Source: Candidatus Competibacteraceae bacterium (GTDB lineage Bacteria > Pseudomonadota > Gammaproteobacteria > Competibacterales > Competibacteraceae). Taken from it: 5,306 nt of DNA. A program made the translations under genes and the position numbers. The notes beneath the pieces are model-generated. The model had not been told where the DNA came from. It searched no databases and saw only the letters and a list, made by a program, of their open reading frames with translations. Location of the stretch: assembly GCA_020445005.1 (NCBI GenBank), contig JAGRHM010000565.1, positions 1-5,306 on the forward strand, read 5' to 3'. Positions 1 through 5,306 of the stretch are shown piece by piece (position 1 is the first letter of the stretch; each line of letters begins with the position of its first letter).

Positions 1-991
1 GACCGGCGATAACGCCAGCAACTGGAAGCATCTGCGCATGGCGTTGCCCTGTTCTCTAAATTTGAGCCTGTCCGGGGTGGCGTTCAACGGCCCGGACGTG
101 GGCGGCTTCATGGATGACGCCAGCCCGGAACTACTGGTGCGCTGGCATCAGGCTGGCTGCCTGTTCCCTTTTTTCCGTAACCATGCGATCCGTCATTCCC
201 GGCAGCAGGAACCGTGGCAATTCGGCGCAGAGGCGCTGGCGGCGATTCGCAGTGCGATTTGCACCCGCTACCGCCTGTTGCCCTATCTCTATCAGTGCTT
301 TTTCGCCCACTGGCGGGACGGCGATCCGATTATTCGTCCGCTGCTTTATCACTATGAGGGGCCGGAATATGCGCATCTGGATGATCAATATCTGGTCGGC
401 GACGCCCTGTTGGTCGCGCCAATCCTGCATGGCGAAGGGCAGGGGCCGGAAATCATCCGTCACGGCGTCAAGATGCAGGAACGCTCAGTATTATTGCCGC
501 CGGGCACCTGGTTCGATCTGAATCGTGGCGAATGGCTGAACGGTGGGCGCGTTCTCCACTACGCCGCCGCTTTGGACGAGTTGCCATTGTTTGTTCGGGA
601 TGGAGCCGTGTTGCCGTACTACTCCGGGCCGCTATGCAACAGTTTCATGGACTTGGGCAAGGTGGAGTTGCATCTGTTCTATCGCGACCGGCCCGCACGA
701 TTCGATTATTACCTGGATGACCGGGAAACCCGGCGCTACCAAGTTGGTGACTATGGCGTCGCTACCATTCTGGCGGAGATCGAGGGCCAGCGGCTGCGAA
801 TGGAGATTACCGAGGCCGGCGATTATCCGCAAAACACCGTGACGTTTACGCCGGTGATCTATGGTCGTCCGGAGGTGACGGAACTGGAATTAACCGTTAA
901 TGGCCATACGGAAAACCGACTGCTGCAATCCGGTCAGCGGGAATGGCTGTGCCGCGAGTGGGCGGTGCAGGTTTGCAATACGAAAATTTGA
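1..991 (+). CDS. GH31 family alpha-glucosidase-type glycoside hydrolase, C-terminal part (5' end outside window)
   Basis: The frame is open from base 2 to a TGA at 989-991, giving 329 visible residues; the start and the catalytic-nucleophile region lie upstream of the window. GH31 enzymes are retaining hydrolases of alpha-glycosidic bonds, usually releasing glucose from the non-reducing end of oligosaccharides. The visible part opens with TGDNASNW, in which Asp3 (bases 8-10) matches the family's acid/base aspartate. It continues with the GH31 signatures DVGGF (about 32-36), RWHQ (47-50), FPFFRNH (55-61), LLPYLY (92-97) and GDALLVAP (133-140), then C-terminal beta-sandwich sequence with the LPPGTWFD type of motif and a DUF5110-like tail. 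The ATG at 38 is internal and should not be used as a start. Substrate and location cannot be judged because the N-terminus is missing. It is followed after 13 bases by the AIM24 gene, so co-transcription is likely. The family call is firm; alpha-glucosidase rather than alpha-xylosidase or another GH31 activity is an inference. Confidence 0.93.
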   Translation, partial: TGDNASNWKHLRMALPCSLNLSLSGVAFNGPDVGGFMDDASPELLVRWHQAGCLFPFFRNHAIRHSRQQEPWQFGAEALAAIRSAICTRYRLLPYLYQCFFAHWRDGDPIIRPLLYHYEGPEYAHLDDQYLVGDALLVAPILHGEGQGPEIIRHGVKMQERSVLLPPGTWFDLNRGEWLNGGRVLHYAAALDELPLFVRDGAVLPYYSGPLCNSFMDLGKVELHLFYRDRPARFDYYLDDRETRRYQVGDYGVATILAEIEGQRLRMEITEAGDYPQNTVTFTPVIYGRPEVTELELTVNGHTENRLLQSGQREWLCREWAVQVCNTKI

Positions 992-996
992 AGGAA
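991..996 (+). promoter_or_regulatory. Ribosome binding site setting the AIM24 start
   Basis: AAGGAA begins on the last base of the GH31 stop codon and lies 8 bases before the ATG at 1005. It supports 1005 rather than the in-frame ATG at 900, which lies inside the GH31 gene and would add a 35-residue extension unrelated to the family. Confidence 0.6.
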
Positions 997-1004
997 CCGA
1001 GATT

Positions 1005-1709
1005 ATGGCGATATTCACAGTAACTGGAGACGTTGACCCTTTCCTGCATGTCTCTCTGAGCAAAGGCGAGAAGATTTATTGCGAATCCGATGCCATGGTC
1101 ATGATGGAAGACACCCTGGATCTGACCGGCAAGATGAGCGGCGGATTGGGTAGCGCGCTCATGCGCCGGTTCGCCAATGGCGAATCGTTTTTCCAACAAC
1201 ACATTGAAGCGAACCGGGGTCCGGGGGATTGCCTGCTCTCCCCGATATTGCCGGGGACGCTTCAGATTCTGGAGGTGGGCACTACCCAGTACATGCTTAG
1301 CGATGGAGCCTTCGTGGCGGCGGAAAGCGGCGTCGACTTGCGCGTTCGCAGCCAAAGCCTGGGCAATGCGCTGTTTGCGCAATCTGGCGGTTTTTTCGTC
1401 ATGGAGGCTACAGGCAGCGGCAAGCTGGCGGTCTCCGGATTTGGCTCCGGCTTTATGCTGGATGTGGAGCCGGGCAAGGATGTGATCATTGATAACTCGC
1501 ACGTTGTGGCCTGGGACAGTCAACTGCATTACGAGATCACCGTACCCAGCCAGCAAAGCGGCGGCCTGTTCAACCGGCTAGTGAACAGCGTGACCAGTGG
1601 GGAAGGCGTCGTGCTGCGCTTTTCAGGACGGGGGAAAGTCGTGATCTGCTCCCGCAACCGCAACGCATTTTCCGCCTGGATTCGCGGCGGGGCAGCCAGT
1701 AACGGCTAA
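1005..1709 (+). CDS. AIM24 / TIGR00266 family protein, function unknown
   Basis: A 234-residue protein starting MAIFTVTGDVDPFLHVSL and ending at TAA. It resembles the AIM24 (TIGR00266) family: a soluble, glycine-rich, mostly beta protein with no signal peptide or membrane segment. Family features seen are an N-terminal beta-rich part with EKIYCESDAMVMME (about 22-35), the glycine-rich GKMSGGLGSALMRRF stretch (about 43-57), FFQQHIEA, the LSPILPGTLQILEV strand region, a middle part rich in phenylalanine and glycine (GGFFVMEATGSGKLAVSGFG), and a C-terminal SRNRNAFSAWI that corresponds to the family's conserved end. Length is normal. The yeast namesake affects mitochondrial inner-membrane organisation; the bacterial role is not established and no catalytic residues are evident. 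The gene sits in a presumed operon, 13 bases after the GH31 gene and 19 bases before the GH1 gene. The link to sugar metabolism rests only on this position. The start is chosen from the AAGGAA site and from where family similarity begins. Confidence 0.88.
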   Translation: MAIFTVTGDVDPFLHVSLSKGEKIYCESDAMVMMEDTLDLTGKMSGGLGSALMRRFANGESFFQQHIEANRGPGDCLLSPILPGTLQILEVGTTQYMLSDGAFVAAESGVDLRVRSQSLGNALFAQSGGFFVMEATGSGKLAVSGFGSGFMLDVEPGKDVIIDNSHVVAWDSQLHYEITVPSQQSGGLFNRLVNSVTSGEGVVLRFSGRGKVVICSRNRNAFSAWIRGGAASNG

Positions 1710-1728
1710 GCGATCCGAGTGGGTGACC

Positions 1729-3087
1729 ATGTCCGACCCTTCCCTTGTTCCGACCGATTTCCTGTGGGGCGCCGCTACATCGGCTTACCAAATCGAAGGA
1801 TCGCCACTGGCGGATGGCGCCGGTCCAAGCATTTGGCATGAGTTTGCGCACACGCCGGGACGGACCCGCGACGGCGATACTGGCGATACCGCCTGCGATC
1901 ATTACCGGCGTTACCGGGAAGACGTGGCGTTAATGGGCGAACTAGGCTTGAACGCCTATCGCTTCAGCGTCTCGTGGAGCCGGGTGCTCCCGGAAGGGCG
2001 TGGTCGGGTGAATCTCCCGGGGCTGGATTTCTATCAGCGACTGGTGGATGCGCTGCTGGAACAGGGCATTCAGCCGATGGTGACACTTTACCATTGGGAC
2101 CTGCCGGCCCTGCTGGATCGTCGCGGCGGCTGGCTGAATCCCGACAGCGCCGACTGGTTCGCGGATTATGCCCGGATTCTGTTCCGGGCGCTGGATGACC
2201 GGGTTAAACTCTGGGTCACCCTGAACGAGCCCTGGGTCGTGGTGGATGGCGGTTACCTGCATGGCGTACTGGCGCCGGGTCAGCGTAACATTTTCGCCGC
2301 GCCCCATGCCTCTCACCACCTGCTGCGAGCGCACGCCGCCGCCGTGCAGACCTATCGCGCTGAAGGTCGTCATCAGATTGGCTTAGTGGTCAACCTAGAA
2401 CCCAAATACCCGGCGACGGAAACCCCGGACGATCTCGCCGCCGCCTTGCGCGCCGACGCCTACTGGAATCGCTATTACCTTGATCCGGTTTTTCTGGGCG
2501 CGTATCCGCATGAACTAGCAGAGATTTTTGGCCTGGCTTGGCCGGACTTCCCGGCCGCAGACCTTGCCATGATTCGCCAGCCGCTGGATTTTCTCGGCAT
2601 CAATTACTATAGCCGGCAGGTCGTGCAGCATGATCCCGATGACTGGCCATTGCAGGCGAGTCGAGTTCGGCAGCGCCGGCAGACCCATACTGCGTTGGAT
2701 TGGGAGGTGTATCCGCAAGGATTGACGGAGATTTTGGAATGGGTCGCCCAGCGGTATGGAGCCTTGCCTCTGTATGTGACCGAGAATGGCGCCGCTTTTT
2801 ACGATCCACCCCAAGCGGATGGTGCAGTGGACGATCCGCTGCGACAATGTTACTTGCGCGACCACCTGCGCGCAGTCCTGGAGGCGCGGCGTAAAGGAGT
2901 CAATCTGCAAGGTTATTTCGCTTGGTCATTACTGGATAATTTTGAATGGGCATACGGTTATTCGCAGCGTTTCGGGTTAGCGCATGTGGACTATGCGACG
3001 CAACAGCGGACGGTCAAAGCTAGTGGCCGATTCTACGCTGAGGTGATTCACAGCCAAGGCGCGATGCTGCTCCCCTCAGCTTCATAG
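1729..3087 (+). CDS. GH1 family beta-glucosidase
   Basis: A complete 452-residue retaining beta-glycosidase, the usual GH1 length, which hydrolyses terminal beta-glucosyl (often also beta-galactosyl) residues from oligosaccharides or aryl glucosides. It is one (beta/alpha)8 barrel. Active-site residues are all present: Gln21 in YQIEG, His122 in YHWDLP, Asn166-Glu167 in TLNEP (acid/base), Asn292 and Tyr294 in INYYS, nucleophile Glu352 in VTENG, and Trp399, Glu406 and Trp407 in AWSLLDNFEW, where Glu406 and the tryptophans line the glucose subsite. There is no signal peptide, so the enzyme is probably cytoplasmic and acts on imported sugars. The ATG at 1729 is preferred: the weak GAGTGG at 1717-1722 lies 6 bases before it, but directly abuts the alternative in-frame GTG at 1723. 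The gene lies 19 bases after the AIM24 gene, probably in one transcript with the GH31 gene. I see no clear terminator after its TAG. The exact substrate (cellobiose, other beta-glucosides or 6-phospho sugars) is not settled by sequence alone. Confidence 0.96.
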   Translation: MSDPSLVPTDFLWGAATSAYQIEGSPLADGAGPSIWHEFAHTPGRTRDGDTGDTACDHYRRYREDVALMGELGLNAYRFSVSWSRVLPEGRGRVNLPGLDFYQRLVDALLEQGIQPMVTLYHWDLPALLDRRGGWLNPDSADWFADYARILFRALDDRVKLWVTLNEPWVVVDGGYLHGVLAPGQRNIFAAPHASHHLLRAHAAAVQTYRAEGRHQIGLVVNLEPKYPATETPDDLAAALRADAYWNRYYLDPVFLGAYPHELAEIFGLAWPDFPAADLAMIRQPLDFLGINYYSRQVVQHDPDDWPLQASRVRQRRQTHTALDWEVYPQGLTEILEWVAQRYGALPLYVTENGAAFYDPPQADGAVDDPLRQCYLRDHLRAVLEARRKGVNLQGYFAWSLLDNFEWAYGYSQRFGLAHVDYATQQRTVKASGRFYAEVIHSQGAMLLPSAS

Positions 3088-3091
3088 CCGA

Positions 3092-3120
3092 TTGCAAACT
3101 GATCAAGACCTGCCAATAAT
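3092..3120 (+). promoter_or_regulatory. Candidate sigma70 promoter for the TPR gene
   Basis: TTGCAA (3092-3097, 4 of 6 matches to the -35 consensus) and AATAAT (3115-3120, 5 of 6 matches to the -10) are separated by exactly 17 bases. A start near 3127 would give a leader of about 24 bases ending in the strong AGGAG. It begins 5 bases after the GH1 stop, so the TPR gene could be expressed independently of the glycosidase genes. The prediction is by eye. Confidence 0.5.
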
Positions 3121-3140
3121 GATAAAAAAACACCTCACCG

Positions 3141-3145
3141 AGGAG
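3141..3145 (+). promoter_or_regulatory. Strong ribosome binding site of the TPR gene
   Basis: AGGAG lies 5 bases before the ATG at 3151. It is the best Shine-Dalgarno match in the window and fixes the start of the TPR-like gene. Confidence 0.7.
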
Positions 3146-3150
3146 CATCT

Positions 3151-3519
3151 ATGGAGAATGCAGCGGCCGTCGAACTCTACACGGAGGCTCTCAGACAATG
3201 GCGGGAAGCCGTTGAACTGGGTTTGCATGCTTCCGAAGATATCGTATATGGCATCATGCCTTTGTTAGTCAAGGCGCTAAGCCTTGATCCCGACGATTTG
3301 CCGACGCTGGATTTGCTCAGCGATTTGTTAATGGAAATAGGCGCTTATGATGAGGCAATTGAGCTGGTTGATAAAATGCTCAGTCTGGCGCCGGATCACG
3401 GCGTTTATCAACAAAAGCTGAATGTATTAGTGAGTGAGGAACAAGGTCAGCGACGCCAGGTTCGCGCTTATCTGCATCAAAAACGTCAACAGTTGACCCG
3501 AAAAACCGTTAACCCTTAG
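3151..3519 (+). CDS. Small TPR-like (tetratricopeptide) protein
   Basis: A 122-residue acidic, helical protein with no signal peptide or membrane segment. Residues about 36-85 look like one good TPR hairpin with flanking helices: PLLVKALSLDPDDLPTLDLL, then LLMEIGAYDEAIELVDKMLSL, closing with the typical APDHG turn. The first 30 residues (VELYTEALRQWREAVELG) may form a further degenerate helix pair. Residues about 95-120 are a charged tail rich in Gln, Arg and Lys. TPR proteins serve as protein-protein scaffolds; no partner can be named. The gene has its own apparent promoter and a strong AGGAG, and stands 63 bases after the GH1 gene. Its last 28 codons (tail and TAG stop) lie in the first copy of a 92-bp tandem duplication, so the tail is also spelled out once more downstream of the stop. 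That the gene is real is supported by the start signals and protein character; its function is unknown. Confidence 0.75.
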   Translation: MENAAAVELYTEALRQWREAVELGLHASEDIVYGIMPLLVKALSLDPDDLPTLDLLSDLLMEIGAYDEAIELVDKMLSLAPDHGVYQQKLNVLVSEEQGQRRQVRAYLHQKRQQLTRKTVNP

Positions 3520-3617
3520 TGAAAAGTGAGGAACAAGGTCAGCGATGCCAGGTTCGCGCCTATCTGCATCAAAAATGTCAACAGTTGACCCGAAAAACCG
3601 TTAACCCTTAGTGAAAA
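3434..3617 (+). repeat. Two-copy 92-bp tandem direct repeat covering the 3' end of the TPR gene
   Basis: Copy 1 is 3434-3525 and copy 2 is 3526-3617, directly abutting with a period of 92. They match at 89 of 92 positions; the differences are at 3454/3546 (C/T), 3468/3560 (T/C) and 3484/3576 (C/T), all transitions. Copy 1 encodes the last 28 residues of the TPR protein plus its TAG and six following bases. Copy 2 repeats that coding tail and its stop (TAG at 3609-3611) as untranslated sequence. Each copy holds the 13-base palindrome GTCAACAGTTGAC (3485-3497 and 3577-3589). Because 92 is not a multiple of three and copy 1 ends the frame, copy 2 is not part of the protein. Confidence 0.97.
3526..3617 (+). 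pseudogene. Untranslated duplicate of the TPR gene's C-terminal coding tail
   Basis: In the frame matching copy 1 (codons from 3525), copy 2 reads SEEQGQRCQVRAYLHQKCQQ and so on to the same TVNP end and TAG. It differs from the TPR protein tail by two Arg-to-Cys changes (residues 102 and 112) and one silent Ala codon. There is no start codon or ribosome binding site for it, so it is a gene fragment, not a gene. Which copy carries the ancestral sequence is not provable here; the CpG-to-TpG direction of both replacement changes suggests copy 2 is the decaying one. Confidence 0.7.
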
Positions 3618-3742
3618 ATGCGGCAAAACGCTGGCTTGAATAAAGAACGCGGATGGCGATGCGGGAAGATGCTGTACTCTCAAATCATTTTCAACTCGGC
3701 CACATTCTGGAACTGGCTGACCGCAGAGTAAAAAGTCATGGT
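3618..3742. other. Unassigned gap between convergent genes, with possible coding remnant
   Basis: The sequence between the second repeat copy and the LysE-type stop has no convincing gene or strong terminator hairpin. Two short overlapping plus-strand frames are present: 3618-3731 (37 codons, MRQNAGLNKERGW start) and 3653-3754 (33 codons). The second reads MAMREDAVLSNHFQLGHILE and continues LADRRVKSHGSAW, which looks like the amphipathic start of a real protein, but it stops early and overlaps the 3' end of the minus-strand gene by 12 bases. Neither has a good ribosome binding site. I treat the second as a possible remnant of a lost gene, with low certainty. Confidence 0.3.
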
Positions 3743-4387
3743 TCAGCCTGGTGATGCAAACGCTGCCAGCAGTCGCCATCCGCCCTCGCTTAGAAAGAGC
3801 AGCGCGTAAACCAGCAACAGCAATCCCAGGCCGCGCATCAGAATAATATAGCCTTTGTCGCGCAGAATGCGCCGGCCTTTGCCCAAGACCAATGCAAGCG
3901 TTATCTTGAAGCCGACCAATAGAATATAGAAGGTCGCGACGAATGCGCCGACCGCCACTCCCCCTGCGCCTTGCCATGCCTCTACTATAGTGGGCGCGCC
4001 GACCGTCAACCAGAACAGCCAGGGGTTGGGATTGAGAAAGTTGGCCATGACTCCGCGTCGCAAGGAGCCTGCTGGGCTGTTCGGCGCTAGATCAGCGCCT
4101 TGGAAGCGCAATCCATCGAGTCCCAGCCAGAGTAAATAGCTTCCTCCGCTCAGACTAAGGATTGCCAGCGCCACATTCTGTTCGGCCAGCGACTTTAGCA
4201 ACCAAAGAGTCGCAAGGATGATCGGCGCATCTGTCAGTAGTGGGGCCAGCGCCACCGCGATCCCGGCGCGAACGCCATGCCGCAGGGTTTCGTGAGCAAC
4301 CAACGCCAACAAGGGTCCCGGTGCCAACCCTCCGCTCAGGCCGAACAACAGACCCGCCGATAAAAAAGGCAAAATATTCATCGCCAT
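3743..4387 (-). CDS. LysE/RhtB family amino-acid exporter-like membrane protein
   Basis: A complete 214-residue, strongly hydrophobic protein of the usual LysE/RhtB length, predicted in the inner membrane with about six hydrophobic segments (roughly 5-30, 42-64, 70-92, 113-135, 143-169 and 180-200). Family features are the N-terminal GGLAPGPLLALV (19-30, the APGP/SPGP motif), the following HGVRAGIAVALAPLLTD stretch with Asp53, the GGSYLLWLG motif (81-89), and NFLNPNPWLFW (116-126). The family exports amino acids or related small molecules by proton exchange; the substrate cannot be told from sequence. It begins 9 bases after the rsgA stop, so the two are probably co-transcribed and translation may be coupled, as no Shine-Dalgarno sequence is visible. 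A second ATG two codons in (4381) is an equally possible start. It converges on the TPR gene; no strong terminator is visible in between. Confidence 0.88.
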   Translation of the reverse strand: MAMNILPFLSAGLLFGLSGGLAPGPLLALVAHETLRHGVRAGIAVALAPLLTDAPIILATLWLLKSLAEQNVALAILSLSGGSYLLWLGLDGLRFQGADLAPNSPAGSLRRGVMANFLNPNPWLFWLTVGAPTIVEAWQGAGGVAVGAFVATFYILLVGFKITLALVLGKGRRILRDKGYIILMRGLGLLLLVYALLFLSEGGWRLLAAFASPG

Positions 4388-4396
4388 AGGGAAATT

Positions 4397-5306
4397 TTAA
4401 GTTTTAAGTTTTTCTAGCATAGCGCGCAATTGCCGATAACTTTCCAGCCGCCGGGCATGAATGACGCCCTGAGTTACGGCATCCCGCAATGCACAATCCG
4501 GTTCAGCACTGTGGCGGCAGTCGGAAAATCGGCAGTGACCCAGATAAGCGGCCAGCTCCGGAAATCCCTGATCCAGGTCGCTTAATCGGATCTCATCCAG
4601 TTCGAAGCTGCGCACCCCAGGTGAATCAATCAAATCGCCGCCGTCCGGCAGGTGGTAAAGGGTGCTTGCGCTGGTGGTGTGGGCGCCGTGGCCGGTCGCG
4701 GCGGATACCGCTTGAATGCGAATCTCGCGATCCGGTAATAGCGTCTTGATCAGCGACGATTTGCCGACGCCTGATTGTCCGGCGAACAGGCTGGTTCGCC
4801 CCTGAAGCCAGCTCCGTAGTGCATTCAAACCATGCTCGGTGCGGCTGCTGGCCAGCAACACGGGATAGCCAATGTGGCGGTAGGGCGTCAACCGGGTGCA
4901 CAGCGCGGTTAGAGCCGGAGGGTCTAATAGATCCAGTTTGTTTAGCACCAGAAGACCTTGTACGCCGATCGCCGCGATCGCAACCAGATAGCGGTCGATG
5001 AGGTGCTCGCTGAGTTCCGGCGATGGGGCCAGGACTACGGCTACTGCATCTAGATTAGCGGCCACCGGCCGGGGTTGACCGCGGTAGTCACGACGGGTTA
5101 ATAGTGAACGTCGTTCACAGATTGCGACCACCACGCCTTCTCTGACGCCGGAGGCTTGCCAGATAACTCGGTCGCCACAAGCCAGCCGCCCCAAATTTTG
5201 CCGTGTCGCGCAGCGATGCAGTTCTCCTTCGCTATCTTCGATAATAAGGGCCGCGCCGTGATGCGTGATGACCAGACCGGTTTGCTCGGAGCCAAGGCCC
5301 GTTTCA
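4397..5306 (-). CDS. rsgA: Ribosome small-subunit biogenesis GTPase RsgA, N-terminal end cut by window edge
   Basis: The minus-strand frame is open from the right edge (first full codon 5305-5303) to a TAA at 4397-4399, giving 302 visible residues that lack only a short N-terminus. RsgA (YjeQ) is a cytoplasmic, circularly permuted GTPase that helps late maturation of the 30S subunit and is stimulated by it. Seen in order: an OB-fold start (GLVITHHGAALIIEDSEGEL, about 10-29; CGDRVIWQ, about 43-50), G4 NKLD (122-125), G5-like SSRTEHG (153-159), the P-loop GQSGVGKSS (176-184), switch I GHGAHTTS (205-212) with the family's His209, G3 DSPGVRSFELDE (227-238), and a zinc knuckle Cys258-x4-Cys263-x-His265-x5-Cys271. 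The G4-G1-G3 order is diagnostic. The TTG at 5194 is not the start, because clear RsgA sequence continues upstream of it. It is the upstream gene of a probable pair with the LysE-type exporter. Confidence 0.97.
   Translation of the reverse strand, partial: ETGLGSEQTGLVITHHGAALIIEDSEGELHRCATRQNLGRLACGDRVIWQASGVREGVVVAICERRSLLTRRDYRGQPRPVAANLDAVAVVLAPSPELSEHLIDRYLVAIAAIGVQGLLVLNKLDLLDPPALTALCTRLTPYRHIGYPVLLASSRTEHGLNALRSWLQGRTSLFAGQSGVGKSSLIKTLLPDREIRIQAVSAATGHGAHTTSASTLYHLPDGGDLIDSPGVRSFELDEIRLSDLDQGFPELAAYLGHCRFSDCRHSAEPDCALRDAVTQGVIHARRLESYRQLRAMLEKLKT

Noticed and set aside
900..1004. In-frame ATG at 900 as an earlier start of the AIM24 gene
   Set aside because: It lies inside the GH31 coding region in another frame, the extra residues do not look like the family, and the AAGGAA at 991-996 points to 1005.
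897..1556. Long minus-strand open frame opposite the AIM24 gene (219 codons)
   Set aside because: Composition is not protein-like, it lies wholly opposite well-recognised GH31 and AIM24 coding sequence, and it matches no family I recognise.
1723..1728. GTG at 1723 as the GH1 start
   Set aside because: Possible, but the only Shine-Dalgarno-like bases touch it directly, while the ATG at 1729 has a normal spacing.
1942..2910. Minus-strand open frames opposite the GH1 gene
   Set aside because: The GH1 gene is complete with all catalytic residues; the opposite frames are typical by-products of GC-rich coding sequence.
3542..3571. GATGC...GCATC inverted repeat in the second repeat copy as a terminator for the TPR gene
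   Set aside because: The stem is only five base pairs with a long loop and is followed by A rather than T on the plus strand.
3516..3977. Minus-strand open frame of 153 codons across the repeat and the exporter's 3' half
   Set aside because: It is a shifted-frame shadow of the LysE-type gene running on into the antisense of the repeat; arginine- and glycine-rich with no recognisable domain.
4974..4981. GCGATCGC octamer (HIP1-like)
   Set aside because: A single occurrence inside rsgA coding sequence; no enrichment, so chance.
5192..5194. TTG at 5194 as the rsgA start
   Set aside because: Recognisable RsgA OB-fold sequence continues upstream in the same frame to the window edge.

Overview
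The window is ordinary bacterial chromosome, moderately GC-rich, densely coded, and probably from a gammaproteobacterium. That placement is an inference from the overall look of the proteins (RsgA, the AIM24/TIGR00266 protein, GH1 and GH31 enzymes, a LysE-type exporter). No rRNA or other taxonomic marker is present, so it is soft. I found no tRNA, rRNA, CRISPR array, insertion sequence, phage gene or integrase.

Layout. Positions 1-3087 (+ strand) hold a tight three-gene run: the C-terminal part of a GH31 alpha-glucosidase-type hydrolase (start outside the window), an AIM24-family protein of unknown function, and a complete GH1 beta-glucosidase. The gaps are 13 and 19 bases, so one transcript is likely. 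Positions 3088-3150 form a short intergenic gap with a good sigma70-like promoter and a strong ribosome binding site. They lead into a 122-residue TPR-like protein (3151-3519). Positions 3520-3742 lie between convergent genes. They begin with the second copy of a 92-bp tandem duplication of the TPR gene's own 3' end, stop codon included, and continue with unassigned sequence that may hold a coding remnant. On the minus strand, 3743-4387 is a LysE/RhtB-type membrane exporter. It lies 9 bases downstream of rsgA, whose reading frame runs from the right edge to 4397.

How the genes fit together. The left block looks like glucoside or oligosaccharide breakdown: one retaining alpha-glycosidase and one retaining beta-glycosidase, with an AIM24 protein between them whose role is unknown. 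The right block is a housekeeping 30S ribosome-assembly GTPase with an exporter probably co-transcribed behind it. The TPR gene stands alone between the blocks with its own apparent promoter.

Most worth a second look: the 92-bp tandem duplication (89/92 identical, all three differences transitions, both amino-acid changes Arg to Cys at CpG sites), the AIM24 gene inserted between two glycosidase genes, and the short open frame just before the lysE-type stop. I see no clear sign of a new defence or mobile system.
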